Source: Hyphomicrobiaceae bacterium
GTDB lineage: Bacteria; Pseudomonadota; Alphaproteobacteria; Rhizobiales; Hyphomicrobiaceae
Direction: 5' to 3'
Length of the DNA: 64,000 nucleotides
NCBI GenBank assembly: GCA_021775735.1
Contig: JAJFHG010000004.1
Coordinates: 1 to 64,000 of the forward strand
This document shows positions 33,641-43,305 of the stretch, in pieces. The translations under genes were made by a program, and so were the position numbers. The notes beneath the pieces were generated by a model, which was not told the DNA's origin, ran no database searches, and worked only from the letters and a program-made list of their open reading frames with translations. Numbering within the stretch: the stretch's first letter is position 1; each line of letters starts with the position of its first letter.

Positions 33641-35218
33641 TTACGAGCGCGTCAATCCCAACAGCCGACCAATAAAACGAAACGGTGCGAGGATGATGAA
33701 AATGAGAGGCCGGAGATACGTCCAGATTACTGCCGGCGTGCCCACAAGCGGCAAAAACAACAGCACAAACGCAATCCCTCGCGCCACGCGCGCAGCCTGA
33801 TAGCCAAAATTACCCGCGTACTCTTGACGTTTTTCCTGCGGCCAAAGTTTGCGCCACCATTCACGGGCTACACCAAGCCCCATCAGCCCGGCAAACAGGC
33901 CCATTGCATACAAAATCTGTAGAGTGGATGGGATACCGGGCACGAGCCTCAGGGTATGTTCATTCTCTTGATCTCGATTGCGCGTATAAGCGATGATGCC
34001 GTTTGTTGCGACCGTCCCAGTCACCTGCTCGGAAACGACATCGATCCAGCTTCTAATCTGGCCCGTGACTTCACCAGGCAGCGATCCTGTTGGCGTGGCC
34101 GTAAACACAAGGCGACCTCGCACACCTTGATTGGCTTCAATCAGCAAGTCTCCAGAATTTGCCGTCACGCTTTGCAGAAAATCTGCAAACGTTGGTCGTT
34201 TGAGTGTCGTTTCCAGACCATCAATCTCCACCGTTTGCCATAACCAGGTTTTAGCGCCAGGTTGCGTTGGAGACGAGGACTGTAGCACGACCAAATTTAC
34301 GTCGGCCCCACGTGCAGCTTCTGCAAGGTCCTTTAGTTCGACTTGTCCTGCCGGTGCCGCCGACGGCTCAAAATGCAACCGGCTGCCTTTTACCTCACCG
34401 GTGACGACAACCGTTTGGCCTTTCAGTTTGCCGAGTGCCGACTTAAGATCGGCAGGATCAACGGATTCAGTGAGGCGTCTCTTTGTTTTGGGATCCCGAC
34501 CAGGCACAGAAGACAATCGCTTTGGCCCACCTGGCTCCAATGCCAAAATTCGAATATTCGCGCTATTGAGGGACCGTTGAAGACGAAACAACGCTTCATG
34601 CAACATTGCTTTCTGCGTCAGCGCAACATTGAGATTAGGGCGCACTTGAACCGTGAAGCCGGTTGCTTGATCAGGTGACGGCACCAGTCGATAGGCTTTT
34701 TTTCTTGAGACAATGTTGAGCTTGGCGTTTGCCGGAAGATCTTTCAACCGTGCTGCTTGCTCAAAAACTGTGTCTTCCGTCAAATAGAGCGCTAGTGGTT
34801 TGCCATCTGCTGCTGTTCCAAGGAGTGTCTTGGGTGCACGGTTTAATTCATCAGGCGTACCAGCGGTAAACTGTTCACCCTTCTTATTGACAAGAACCCA
34901 GTGGCCTTCTGGCGTAGCATGGACGGCCAGTGCGGTTTTGGCATCACCATCAGGTAGCTTGCGTAAAGCGCTTGCCGCATTGTCGAGAGATCCAATGCCA
35001 TGCTTGCCTGCCTTGCCGCCAGCCTCACCTGCTTCCCGCAGCAGCTTCGATAGAATACCGGCTGCTGTTGGCGAGGGTAGCAGGGCGAGGTTTGCCGCGC
35101 AGACCAAAACACTCGCTAAGAAAACGCTGATGAACCGGCCAATGCGCCAGCCAGGTGCAACTTCTCGGTTATGCAAACAGGAACGTCTCGAGAGCACAGC
35201 TGCTCCTTTTATTATCAT
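33641..35218 (-). CDS. Large membrane protein, unknown function
   Basis: 525 residues that I do not recognise. An N-terminal signal or anchor (about residues 29-53, FISVFLASVLVCAANLALL) is followed by a long exported region of about 370 residues with mixed alpha/beta character, including VVVTGEVKGSRLHFEPSAAP and LVFTATPTGSLPGEVTGQIR. Near the end come hydrophobic stretches TLQILYAMGLFAGLMGLG and GIAFVLLFLPLVGTPAVIWT, then a further one. So it probably sits in the inner membrane with a big periplasmic part. It shares its strand with echA (15 bases away) and the short-chain dehydrogenase gene. Confidence 0.6.
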   Translation of the reverse strand: MIIKGAAVLSRRSCLHNREVAPGWRIGRFISVFLASVLVCAANLALLPSPTAAGILSKLLREAGEAGGKAGKHGIGSLDNAASALRKLPDGDAKTALAVHATPEGHWVLVNKKGEQFTAGTPDELNRAPKTLLGTAADGKPLALYLTEDTVFEQAARLKDLPANAKLNIVSRKKAYRLVPSPDQATGFTVQVRPNLNVALTQKAMLHEALFRLQRSLNSANIRILALEPGGPKRLSSVPGRDPKTKRRLTESVDPADLKSALGKLKGQTVVVTGEVKGSRLHFEPSAAPAGQVELKDLAEAARGADVNLVVLQSSSPTQPGAKTWLWQTVEIDGLETTLKRPTFADFLQSVTANSGDLLIEANQGVRGRLVFTATPTGSLPGEVTGQIRSWIDVVSEQVTGTVATNGIIAYTRNRDQENEHTLRLVPGIPSTLQILYAMGLFAGLMGLGVAREWWRKLWPQEKRQEYAGNFGYQAARVARGIAFVLLFLPLVGTPAVIWTYLRPLIFIILAPFRFIGRLLGLTRS

Positions 35219-35232
35219 CTGGTGTTTTTCGT

Positions 35233-35994
35233 CTAACCAGACGATTTGCTGAGAAAGGCTTGAAATGCTGTGCGCGCTTCTTTTGAAGATAAGCGCTTGG
35301 CAAAGATGACAGCCTCTTCATCAATACGGGCATTGAGCTCTGTCAAATCCCCGCGCATTAAACGGCGCGAAATCTGCAACGCATCGGGTGGTTTTTTTGC
35401 CAAACGTTGTGCAGATTTCAAAACCGTTGCGTTGAGATCTTCTGGCGTAACAATGGCATTCAGAAGGCCTGCTGCATGCATTTGATCTGTGGTGTAAGTT
35501 TCGCCCATCACCAACATTTCAAAAGCCCGGGCGTAACCCAAACGCTGAGGCATCAACAGCGAGGACCCAGCTTCTGGCACCAATCCTAAATCTAGAAACG
35601 GTGTAGCAAAGGCAGATCTTGGGGTCGCGAACACCATGTCGCAATGAAATAACAATGTTGTTCCAACACCAATGGCCGCTCCATCAACACCTGCAAGGAT
35701 TGGCTTTTTGACATTTGGCAAAAGCTTGATGAAGCGTACAACTTCTTGCAAACCGGAGCCATCGCTGGCTCCTGTTGCAGAAGACATAAAATCAGCGATG
35801 TCATTGCCAGCAGTAAACACGCCTTCAGCGCCAAGAAGCACATGCACCGCAATATTGTCGTCTGCGTCGCCCTGCTCGAGAGCATCAGACATTGCGCAAT
35901 ACATCGCCTGCGTCAGCGCATTTTTCTTTTCCGCACGTGCAAGCGTGAGCGTTTGTACGCCATCCTGGGTCGTGCGTATCACATCGCCGGTCAT
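35233..35994 (-). CDS. Enoyl-CoA hydratase/isomerase family protein
   Basis: 253 residues of the crotonase fold, which hydrates or isomerises enoyl-CoA. Seen: LTLARAEKKNALTQAMYCAM, GVFTAGNDIADF (CoA/oxyanion loop) and DGAAIGVGTTLLFHCDMVFA with a later FLDLGLVPEAGSS containing the usual Glu. The ATG at 35994 overlaps the acyl-CoA dehydrogenase stop in an ATGA, so the two are translated together and likely act in turn in acyl-CoA beta-oxidation. The frame is open back to 36099 inside that gene, but without family match. Confidence 0.92.
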   Translation of the reverse strand: MTGDVIRTTQDGVQTLTLARAEKKNALTQAMYCAMSDALEQGDADDNIAVHVLLGAEGVFTAGNDIADFMSSATGASDGSGLQEVVRFIKLLPNVKKPILAGVDGAAIGVGTTLLFHCDMVFATPRSAFATPFLDLGLVPEAGSSLLMPQRLGYARAFEMLVMGETYTTDQMHAAGLLNAIVTPEDLNATVLKSAQRLAKKPPDALQISRRLMRGDLTELNARIDEEAVIFAKRLSSKEARTAFQAFLSKSSG

Positions 35995-37766
35995 ACTGAA
36001 TGTTCCATAATCATTTCCACATGGTCGTTGGTGACCGAACCCGCTCCATGCATGATGATCTCTCCCAGCCCTTGGGTTTTTGGGAGAATACTTTCGCAAT
36101 AAAAACGAGCCAACGCGACGGTACGTGGTGAAAAATCACTGTTGATGGCACACTGACACAAGTAATGCGCACCCGCTGTCAAACCAAAAAGCTCCAAATA
36201 CGGTGTCGCTGTTGCAAGGGCGGCCTCTCGATCTGATGCAATGTGTTTTGCAATCCAGTGCGTAACTTCACCCAACACAGCAGCGGCCTGGCCTAATCTT
36301 TCGCCCGTATCACCAAGATCAGATCGGTCGACGCCCTGCACTGCTGCTACTCCGCCTGCAATTTCTGCAAGATACTGGCGCATCACATCACCACCTTCGA
36401 GCGGCAATTTACGGAAGATGAGATCCATGGCCTGGATGCCATTGGTGCCTTCATAAATGGGCAGAATGCGCGCATCACGGTAATATTGAGCAGCGCCCGT
36501 TTCTTCAACAAATCCCATGCCACCGTGGATCTGCACGCCAAGCGAGGACACCTCGCAACCAATATCGGTTGAGAACGCTTTGGCAATGGGCGTTAACAAA
36601 GCGACACGATGCCCAGCAGCAGCGCGTTCTTCTTCGGTTTTTGCACGGTGCAGCAGGTCAGTTTCGCGCGCAACAACCAGACAAATGCAGCGTGCGGCCT
36701 GGGTCAATGCAGACATCGTCAACACCATGCGACGCACATCTGGATGGACAGCGATCGGATCCATCTCCGGCCCCTTGGAGTTAAGCCCACGGCCTTGCTT
36801 GCGATCGTGTGCGTAAGCCAAGGCATGTTGGCGCGCGCGCTCTGAAACCGCTACGCCCTGCACACCAACAGCAAGTCGCGCCGCATTCATCATAATGAAC
36901 ATTGTCGCTAAGCCACGATTTTCTTCACCAACGAGGTAACCAATCGCGCCACTCTTGTCGCCGTACGTCATTACGCATGTTGGACTGCCGTGAATGCCAA
37001 GCTTGTGTTCAACGCCCGTGCACACAACATCATTGCGCGCCCCTAAGCTGCCGTCGTCGTTGACCAGGAACTTTGGCACCAAAAACAAAGAAATGCCTCT
37101 CGTGCCTGCAGGGGCATCCGGCATGCGGGCCAACACCATGTGGATGATGTTTTCGGCCATGTCATGTTCGCCATAGGAGATAAAAATTTTGGTCCCAGAA
37201 ATGAGATAGGTGCCATCATCCTGCGGCACAGCCTTTGCCTTAACCGCATTGAGGTCGGAGCCGGCCTGTGGCTCCGTCAGGTTCATTGTACCGGTCCACT
37301 CGCCGGACACCATTTTGGGCAAGTACACCTCTTTAAGCGCATCGGAACCTGCTGTCGTTAAGCTATCAATCGCTCCATTGGTCAACAGTGGGCAGACACC
37401 AAACGCAAGATTGGCAGAATTCCAAAGTTCACACACGGCCATCGCAACCGTCGTCGGTAAACTTTGCCCACCATAGGCTTCTTCGCACGGCAATGCGGTC
37501 CACCCGGCGGCAGCAAACTGCTGATAAGCGTCTTTGTATCCGGTCGGCGTGGTCACTGCACCATTTTCAAGCTTCACGCCCGCACGATCGCCCACCGCAT
37601 TCAGCGGTTCAAGCACTTCGGCTGAGAATTTTCCCGCCTCTTGCAGGATCGCCATGATGGTATCTTCATCCAGCTCACCAAGCACACCGTCTGCAATGAG
37701 GCCGTCCAAACCAGCCGCACCCTTGAGCGCAGCCAAGATGTCGTTTACTGGAGCTTCGTAAGGCAT
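35991..37766 (-). CDS. Acyl-CoA dehydrogenase, two-domain DmdC-like type
   Basis: 591 residues, an FAD enzyme that oxidises acyl-CoA to enoyl-CoA. Seen: MNLTEPQAGSDLNAVKAKAV (substrate/FAD loop), ISGTKIFISYGEHDM, the long C-terminal extension, and IHGGMGFVEETGAAQYYRDA with GTNGIQAMDLIFRKLPL. The opening MPYEAPVNDILAAL is typical of the about-590-residue subgroup that includes 3-methylmercaptopropionyl-CoA dehydrogenase (DmdC) and related enzymes. I cannot tell DMSP use from fatty acid use. It is coupled to the enoyl-CoA hydratase gene behind it, and divergent from tsaC. Confidence 0.92.
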   Translation of the reverse strand: MPYEAPVNDILAALKGAAGLDGLIADGVLGELDEDTIMAILQEAGKFSAEVLEPLNAVGDRAGVKLENGAVTTPTGYKDAYQQFAAAGWTALPCEEAYGGQSLPTTVAMAVCELWNSANLAFGVCPLLTNGAIDSLTTAGSDALKEVYLPKMVSGEWTGTMNLTEPQAGSDLNAVKAKAVPQDDGTYLISGTKIFISYGEHDMAENIIHMVLARMPDAPAGTRGISLFLVPKFLVNDDGSLGARNDVVCTGVEHKLGIHGSPTCVMTYGDKSGAIGYLVGEENRGLATMFIMMNAARLAVGVQGVAVSERARQHALAYAHDRKQGRGLNSKGPEMDPIAVHPDVRRMVLTMSALTQAARCICLVVARETDLLHRAKTEEERAAAGHRVALLTPIAKAFSTDIGCEVSSLGVQIHGGMGFVEETGAAQYYRDARILPIYEGTNGIQAMDLIFRKLPLEGGDVMRQYLAEIAGGVAAVQGVDRSDLGDTGERLGQAAAVLGEVTHWIAKHIASDREAALATATPYLELFGLTAGAHYLCQCAINSDFSPRTVALARFYCESILPKTQGLGEIIMHGAGSVTNDHVEMIMEHSV

Positions 37767-37854
37767 GGGCCCTCACCACTTATCCAAAATTCTACTTCAG
37801 GCTCGACTTGAAACCCTCTTCACTAAGACCATACCGGCATTCTAAGCTTACGCA

Positions 37855-38859
37855 ATGGTCAACAAGGCACCTTCACCAACAATGGCGATCCTTTCCCCTG
37901 ATCCAGGCAACATTGCGAAAGCTGCAACAGCGCTCAAGGATGGCCAACTGGTCGCGTTCCCGACGGAAACCGTGTACGGCCTTGGTGGTGACGCGTTGAA
38001 TCCAGATGCTGTTGCACGCATTTTTTCTGCAAAGGCGCGTCCAAGCTTCAACCCTCTTATTATTCATGTCCCCGACCTTGCCGCCGCGGAGCGCTTTGGT
38101 GTGTTTGGAGCAACCGCACGCAAACTGGCTGAACAGTTTTGGCCTGGCGCATTGACCATTGTCGTACCACTTCGCCCCAACGCTGGTATTGCTGACCTTG
38201 TCACAGCCGGTCTTCAGACGATCGCTATTCGAGTCCCTCACCATAATGTGGCGCAAAACCTGTTGCATGCCGTTGGTCGGCCACTCGCAGCCCCGTCGGC
38301 CAATCGCTCAGGCTTGGTCTCACCAACAACCGCTGACCATGTCGCTGCTGATTTGAGCCAAGATGTATCACTGATCATAAATGGAGGCCCGACAACAGTC
38401 GGCCTGGAGAGCACCATTGTTGCAGTCGATGGAGACAACGTCACCTTGTTGCGGCCCGGAGGAGTGGCACGCGAAGCTATAGAGAGCCGGCTTGGGTCAT
38501 CAATCACAGCGACAAAGACTGAGAAAGCACCGACAGCACCGCTGTCTCCCGGACAATTGGCAAGCCACTACGCCCCACGCGCTGGCGTGCGATTGAATGC
38601 GACGGCGCCCAAGCCCGGTGAAGCCTTCCTGGCGTTTGGACCAAACGTGTCAGAAATCGACGCTCCATCTATCAACCTCAGCCCATCGGGTGATGTGACA
38701 GAAGCTGCCGTCAATCTGTTTGCTGCCTTGCGCACGCTGGACGAGACCGGGGTTCACACCATCGCAGTCATGACAATCCCAAACCACGGTCTTGGTGAAG
38801 CGATTAACGACAGGCTGCAACGCGCAGCCGCACCACGACCCAAACCCTTGGCATACTAG
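37855..38859 (+). CDS. tsaC: L-threonylcarbamoyladenylate synthase (TsaC/Sua5 type)
   Basis: This enzyme makes threonylcarbamoyl-AMP for the t6A modification of tRNA. The 334-residue protein is the longer Sua5 form: YrdC domain about residues 15-200 with VAFPTETVYGLGGDALNPDA, KARPSFNPLIIHV, TIVVPLRPNAGI and APSANRSGLVSPTTADHVA, then a C-terminal Sua5 domain from about 230 (LSPGQLASHYAPRAGVRLNA). ATGs at 37855 and 37879 are both possible starts. The frame overlaps nothing and faces away from the acyl-CoA dehydrogenase gene. Confidence 0.93.
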   Translation: MVNKAPSPTMAILSPDPGNIAKAATALKDGQLVAFPTETVYGLGGDALNPDAVARIFSAKARPSFNPLIIHVPDLAAAERFGVFGATARKLAEQFWPGALTIVVPLRPNAGIADLVTAGLQTIAIRVPHHNVAQNLLHAVGRPLAAPSANRSGLVSPTTADHVAADLSQDVSLIINGGPTTVGLESTIVAVDGDNVTLLRPGGVAREAIESRLGSSITATKTEKAPTAPLSPGQLASHYAPRAGVRLNATAPKPGEAFLAFGPNVSEIDAPSINLSPSGDVTEAAVNLFAALRTLDETGVHTIAVMTIPNHGLGEAINDRLQRAAAPRPKPLAY

Positions 38860-38950
38860 CCACGCAAAATTGCGAGACATTTTCAATGTGCCGTCAGTTC
38901 GATTATGGTCTCAGAATGCGTTGCCTCATCCCCTCAAGAATGCCTTATCA

Positions 38951-40384
38951 ATGACAATGACCACAACCAACATGCCGGACACTGACTCACTTGCGCGATT
39001 GATCGCAATTGTTGGTGATGCAAACGCAATCACAGATACCGCCGCACAAGCGCCCTTTCTCACGGAATGGCGCGACCGTTATCGTGGCAAGACCCCCGTT
39101 GTCTTAAAGCCTGGCACGGTTCGCGAAGTGTCAGAAATTCTGAAACTGGCAAATCATGAAAAGATTGGTGTTGTCACGCAAGCTGGAAACACCGGGCTCG
39201 TTGGGGGACAGATTGCGCGTCCAGCCGGTACAGATATCGTTCTGTCGGTGGCACGGCTCAACCAATTGCGTACATTAGACGCCAATAATCGCCATATGGT
39301 TGTTGAAGCTGGCGTTACGCTTGCCAACGCACAAGAACACGCACGCAATGCCGGTCTCGAATTCCCGTTACGAATAGCCTCAGAAGGCAGTGCGTGCGTT
39401 GGTGGGGCTGTCGCAACAAATGCAGGCGGTGTTCACGTCGTGGCCCATGGCTCAATGCGTAATCTCACGCTTGGCCTCGAAGTTGTGCTTGCAAATGGTG
39501 AGGTGTGGGATGGACTACGTGCGCTAAAAAAAGACAACACCGGCTATGATCTCAAAGACCTCATCGTCGGTTCCGAAGGCACCTTAGGCGTCGTCACTGC
39601 TGCAGCGCTCAAGTTGGTCACGCCACCTGTAAGCGTCGCAACCGCTCTGCTCGGCGCATCGACACTCGATGACGTTGCGATACTCTTTGCACGTCTGTCC
39701 AGGCACCTTGGTGCAAATTTGACGGCATTTGAATTTATGTCAGACCAAGCGCTCAGTTTTGTAACTGACGCAATTCCAAATACACGATTGCCATTTGGCA
39801 AACTGTGCCCTTGGACGGTGTTGATTGAAATTTCAAGCGGGCGCAGTCCAGACGATGCTGATCTGATGCTCGAACAGGCGTTGTGTGATGAAACGGTGCT
39901 CAGTTGTCTTCGTGAAAGTGCGATAGCGACCTCTGATACGATGGCTCAGTCTTTTTGGAAATTGCGCGAAACCATTTCAGAAGCCCAAAAACATGGTGGC
40001 GGAAGCATCAAACACGATATTTCCGTGCCGATCGGACAAATCGCGAAATTTATTCCCGCTGCCAATGCACGTGTTACCAAGCTGTGCCCTGGTGCACGTC
40101 CCTGCCCGTTCGGTCACTTTGGTGACGGAAATATTCATTACAATATCTCTCAACCAGAAGACGGAAACAAAGATGCGTTCCTGGCGCACTGGGAAGAGAT
40201 GCAAACAGTAGTTCATGATCTCGTCCGTGAGTTTGACGGTTCAATCTCCGCAGAACATGGAATTGGCATCATGAAACGCGACGCCCTCAAACGCACTAAG
40301 AGCCCAGCCGAACTTGCAATGATGCAGTCAATCAAACAGGCGCTCGATCCCAATGGTATTTTGAATCCAGGCAAGGTTCTTTAG
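38951..40384 (+). CDS. FAD-linked D-2-hydroxyacid dehydrogenase (GlcD/D2HGDH type)
   Basis: 477 residues of the FAD-binding type 4 family. Seen: the FAD-binding stretch VVTQAGNTGLVGGQIARPAG, ASEGSACVGGAVATNAGGVH and LIVGSEGTLGVVTAAALKLV, the metal-type HFGDGNIHYN, and AEHGIGIMKRDALKRTKSPA with NGILNPGKVL at the end. Such enzymes oxidise D-lactate, glycolate or D-2-hydroxyglutarate and pass electrons to a quinone or ETF. Order of motifs and length fit D-2-hydroxyglutarate dehydrogenases. Several ATGs lie close (38951, 38957, 38972); none has a strong ribosome site. It follows tsaC by 91 bases. Confidence 0.9.
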   Translation: MTMTTTNMPDTDSLARLIAIVGDANAITDTAAQAPFLTEWRDRYRGKTPVVLKPGTVREVSEILKLANHEKIGVVTQAGNTGLVGGQIARPAGTDIVLSVARLNQLRTLDANNRHMVVEAGVTLANAQEHARNAGLEFPLRIASEGSACVGGAVATNAGGVHVVAHGSMRNLTLGLEVVLANGEVWDGLRALKKDNTGYDLKDLIVGSEGTLGVVTAAALKLVTPPVSVATALLGASTLDDVAILFARLSRHLGANLTAFEFMSDQALSFVTDAIPNTRLPFGKLCPWTVLIEISSGRSPDDADLMLEQALCDETVLSCLRESAIATSDTMAQSFWKLRETISEAQKHGGGSIKHDISVPIGQIAKFIPAANARVTKLCPGARPCPFGHFGDGNIHYNISQPEDGNKDAFLAHWEEMQTVVHDLVREFDGSISAEHGIGIMKRDALKRTKSPAELAMMQSIKQALDPNGILNPGKVL

Positions 40385-40415
40385 GCGCGTCTGAGGCGCT
40401 TGGCGTAAAGGTGCT

Positions 40416-41228
40416 CTACCAAACACCGCGCATAACACCGTTCGACAGATAGGCCCACAATGTCGGCGGGAACCACTGTTTTGAGGGTAAATCTACCTGC
40501 TTTGGATTGAGCCGTCCGGCCTTGGCATCCAGCAACGCGCGTGCAAACAGCGGCAGCGCATAAGCTGCCTGCACATGCTGATAAGTTGCAATGCTGTCAG
40601 CATCCGTAAAAGCAACGCGCGTTTGATAAAGCACGCGTCCGGTATCAACACCTTGATCGACCAAATGGATGGTAACGCCTGCATGATCAGGGTCGCCTGA
40701 GGCAAGCGCCCAATAACCTGGGTGCTGCCCACGATACTTTGGATTGATACCGGCATGATAGTTGACAAACGGTGCGTTGGTCGACCCGAGTGTGGCTTCC
40801 TTCAAAATCCGTGTGCCATAAATCGCAACAACTTCAGGATTGAGCTTAGCTAACAATGCATGACACGCCTGGGAATTCACAGACGGCACTTCGTGGACGA
40901 CAACATCTCGGTTCGGTGTCGGATTAAGTCCAAATTGACTCCAGACCTCACGACACCGCGCGTTGCCTTTGACAAAGATACGCTGCACCAATCCAAATGC
41001 GAGTTGTCCAAGCGCAGCAGGCCAACCAAGCAGTCGGGCACGCCGCTTAATCACAGCTGCCTTTGTTTCTTGCTCTTCACGGATAACCGTGATCGGCCCA
41101 AGGCGTTCAGTAAGGCCGTTAACGATAATCTCAGCCAACGGCCCACCAGCCGTCAGCAACACGATGTTTTGAGCCGCGGGTTTGTGTTCACCCTTAAGAT
41201 TTGATGGAGAAAGACGTTGTGGTGCCAT
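40416..41228 (-). CDS. Formyltransferase-fold enzyme
   Basis: 270 residues with a formyl-transferase N-terminal fold. Seen: NYHAGINPKYRGQHPGYWAL and HAGVTIHLVDQGVDTGRVLY, which give the N-x-H...D catalytic set of 10-formyl-THF-dependent transferases. The first 60 residues (NIVLLTAGGPLAEIIVNGLT) form a nucleotide-fold start. It lacks the C-terminal domain of Fmt and is not GART-like in length. It could formylate an amino sugar or amino acid. It sits alone, convergent with the FAD dehydrogenase gene and 130 bases from the Clp_N gene, so context does not fix the substrate. Confidence 0.8.
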   Translation of the reverse strand: MAPQRLSPSNLKGEHKPAAQNIVLLTAGGPLAEIIVNGLTERLGPITVIREEQETKAAVIKRRARLLGWPAALGQLAFGLVQRIFVKGNARCREVWSQFGLNPTPNRDVVVHEVPSVNSQACHALLAKLNPEVVAIYGTRILKEATLGSTNAPFVNYHAGINPKYRGQHPGYWALASGDPDHAGVTIHLVDQGVDTGRVLYQTRVAFTDADSIATYQHVQAAYALPLFARALLDAKAGRLNPKQVDLPSKQWFPPTLWAYLSNGVMRGVW

Positions 41229-41360
41229 GATCTGGGCTTCCGTTTGTCAAAGTTGAGCGTATGTGGACAACCCAAACGCAAAATCTGCGCCAAAGGATTG
41301 CTTTTGGCGCAGACATTAACTGTCTTAATGCTGTGTTGAGAGAACTCGAGTACGGCCCGC

Positions 41361-42953
41361 CTAAACGGAGTGTTTCTCAGTAGGCGGAACGGGAGGCGTC
41401 TCCCGATATCCACACTGGAATGCCTTGAGTTCTTCTTCCACACGGGATGCTTGCGATGGCCAGCTGTGGGCGATCCAATCATCGGTACCAAACAGCCAAT
41501 ACCAAAGACGATTGCGGCGGTGATAGCGTTCGACCGTCACCTTGTGCAAACGCTCAATCGTCGTCGACATATTGTTAACGCGGTCGTCGGTATCTCCGCG
41601 CCAGTTACTGACCGCATCTGCAAGCGTGTGCTGGTTTGCATTGAGCTTCATCAACGCGTCGTGCACTTCTGACAAGTCATCACCTGAAAGCCCCGATACA
41701 GAGCCCGATGTGCTTGAAACACGCTTTATTGAAGATTCCAGATCATCGATACGGTCTGATAGTGAATTGACAGCCGTAGAGACAGCGCCCTGGCGACTAT
41801 CAAGCGTTTGCTGCAAATCGTCTAAACGTTTTGTAATCGGCGTCACAACGGCGCGAACTTGGCCGCCAATGACTTCTGTCGAAGCTTTGCCGTCGCCAAA
41901 CGCACCGCGCAGGCGCGTCGCTATTTTATCGGATAACGTATCGGATGAGCTGTCATCGCGCGTCAGCAGTGCCTTTTCCATATTCTCAAGGCGCTGCGCC
42001 AATGGGCTTAGATCAGCGACTTCACCGCCTGCACCCTTCATTGCGGTTTCGACGATATCAAAACGTGTTTCCAGAGAACGCTCGAAGTTAGCCAGTCGCT
42101 CATTGAGTGCACGGGTTGTTTTGTCGAGATCATCTGAACTCATGCCAGATGAGGCTGAAAGACCGCCGCGTACATCGCTGTGTAAGCTTTGTAACATTTG
42201 AGAAAACGTTTCACGTTCGTCAGCAAGATCATGAGACAGTCCGCGTACCATCTGTTCAAGCTGATCAAGACGATTATTTTGCAGCGTATCAACTGACGTC
42301 GACCGCGGATCTGGTGCCCGCGGCACGCCCGTCTCATTCACGTAATATGCTGGCACCATACGCACCTGCTCGCGTGGCATCTCATAACCTGAGTATCGCG
42401 GCTCTGGCGAATAGTTTGTTGGCGGAGCCAAGTGACGATGCAGCAATTCCAATCCACGCAAACCTGGCTCTAAATCCGTCATAACATGCAGTAGATCTTT
42501 GACACCTGCTGGCGCTTCATGGCTGGTCGCAACTTGACTGGCTTTTCTCAGAACAAGTTCCAACTCTTCTGAGCGCCGAGGATGTGCCTTGCCATTTGGC
42601 AATCCAACCGGAATATCGCTGGCAATGACCGTTGCTGTTTCGCGGCGTAATGCTAATTCACGAATGCCGTAGGATTCCAAAACTTGGGCCGCAGCTTCAA
42701 CGCGCGTCAACGCATGCAACAAATGTTCTAAGCGGACTTCTGAAGAACGATGAGCAAGTGCAACCTCATAAGCGTGATTGCAACAGCTGAGAACAGTTTC
42801 ATCAACCCAGATGGGTCCGTCATGGCGGCCCAGCGCAACATCGCCAGGAAATCCACCTGATGCGCCTCTCGCCTGAGGCGTCCTGAGGTCCAGATCCTCG
42901 CCCCGATAACTCATACGCATAAACTCCTCGTCTGCACTCACTTTGCGTGGCAT
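41361..42953 (-). CDS. Clp N-domain protein with long coiled coil
   Basis: From the ATG at 42953 this is 530 residues (in-frame starts also at TTG 43025 and ATG 42914, the last with GAGGAG nine bases upstream). Residues about 54-172 form two Clp_N repeats: CCNHAYEVALAHRSSEVRLE, HLLHALTRVEAAAQVLESYG, then LELVLRKASQVATSHEA and VKDLLHVM. In ClpA/ClpC these recruit adaptors and substrates. But there is no AAA+ ATPase here. Instead residues about 225-480 are heptad-rich (for example LDQLEQMVRGLSHDLADERE, RALNERLANFERSLETRF). The end has a conserved-looking RRNRLWYWLFGTDDWIAHSW. It may act as a scaffold or adaptor. No function is known to me. Confidence 0.75.
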   Translation of the reverse strand: MPRKVSADEEFMRMSYRGEDLDLRTPQARGASGGFPGDVALGRHDGPIWVDETVLSCCNHAYEVALAHRSSEVRLEHLLHALTRVEAAAQVLESYGIRELALRRETATVIASDIPVGLPNGKAHPRRSEELELVLRKASQVATSHEAPAGVKDLLHVMTDLEPGLRGLELLHRHLAPPTNYSPEPRYSGYEMPREQVRMVPAYYVNETGVPRAPDPRSTSVDTLQNNRLDQLEQMVRGLSHDLADERETFSQMLQSLHSDVRGGLSASSGMSSDDLDKTTRALNERLANFERSLETRFDIVETAMKGAGGEVADLSPLAQRLENMEKALLTRDDSSSDTLSDKIATRLRGAFGDGKASTEVIGGQVRAVVTPITKRLDDLQQTLDSRQGAVSTAVNSLSDRIDDLESSIKRVSSTSGSVSGLSGDDLSEVHDALMKLNANQHTLADAVSNWRGDTDDRVNNMSTTIERLHKVTVERYHRRNRLWYWLFGTDDWIAHSWPSQASRVEEELKAFQCGYRETPPVPPTEKHSV

Positions 42954-43305
42954 CACGTTCAGCACTTCGTTCAATGACTGCACGCCACGCTTTGCAAGAG
43001 ACAGTCGCACACTTAGCTCAGCCAAGCGCTAACGCCTCTGCAAATCTGTCTCCATATTACCCGCAACCGTCCTCGACTGCGAGAGGGCAACCGGACCATT
43101 GCGCAAAGTTGGTGAACACTGCTGTTCAAGCTACCGGTCCAACCCCATGGGTTTGCCTGTTTAACACGACGAACACGGCCCTTTTACGTCGAAACCGCCC
43201 TCATAGGAGGTTCCAATCAGGGTTGAGAGACAACCAGCCATCGCGTGTGCAATAGCGTTAATTTCTCTGCACGAGCAGCTTGAGGGCCAACAGACACGCC
43301 TGACA

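Noticed and set aside
41542-42201. Long plus-strand frame of about 220 codons
   Set aside because: It lies fully inside the Clp_N/coiled-coil gene on the other strand and its residues are Ser/Arg-rich with no family look.
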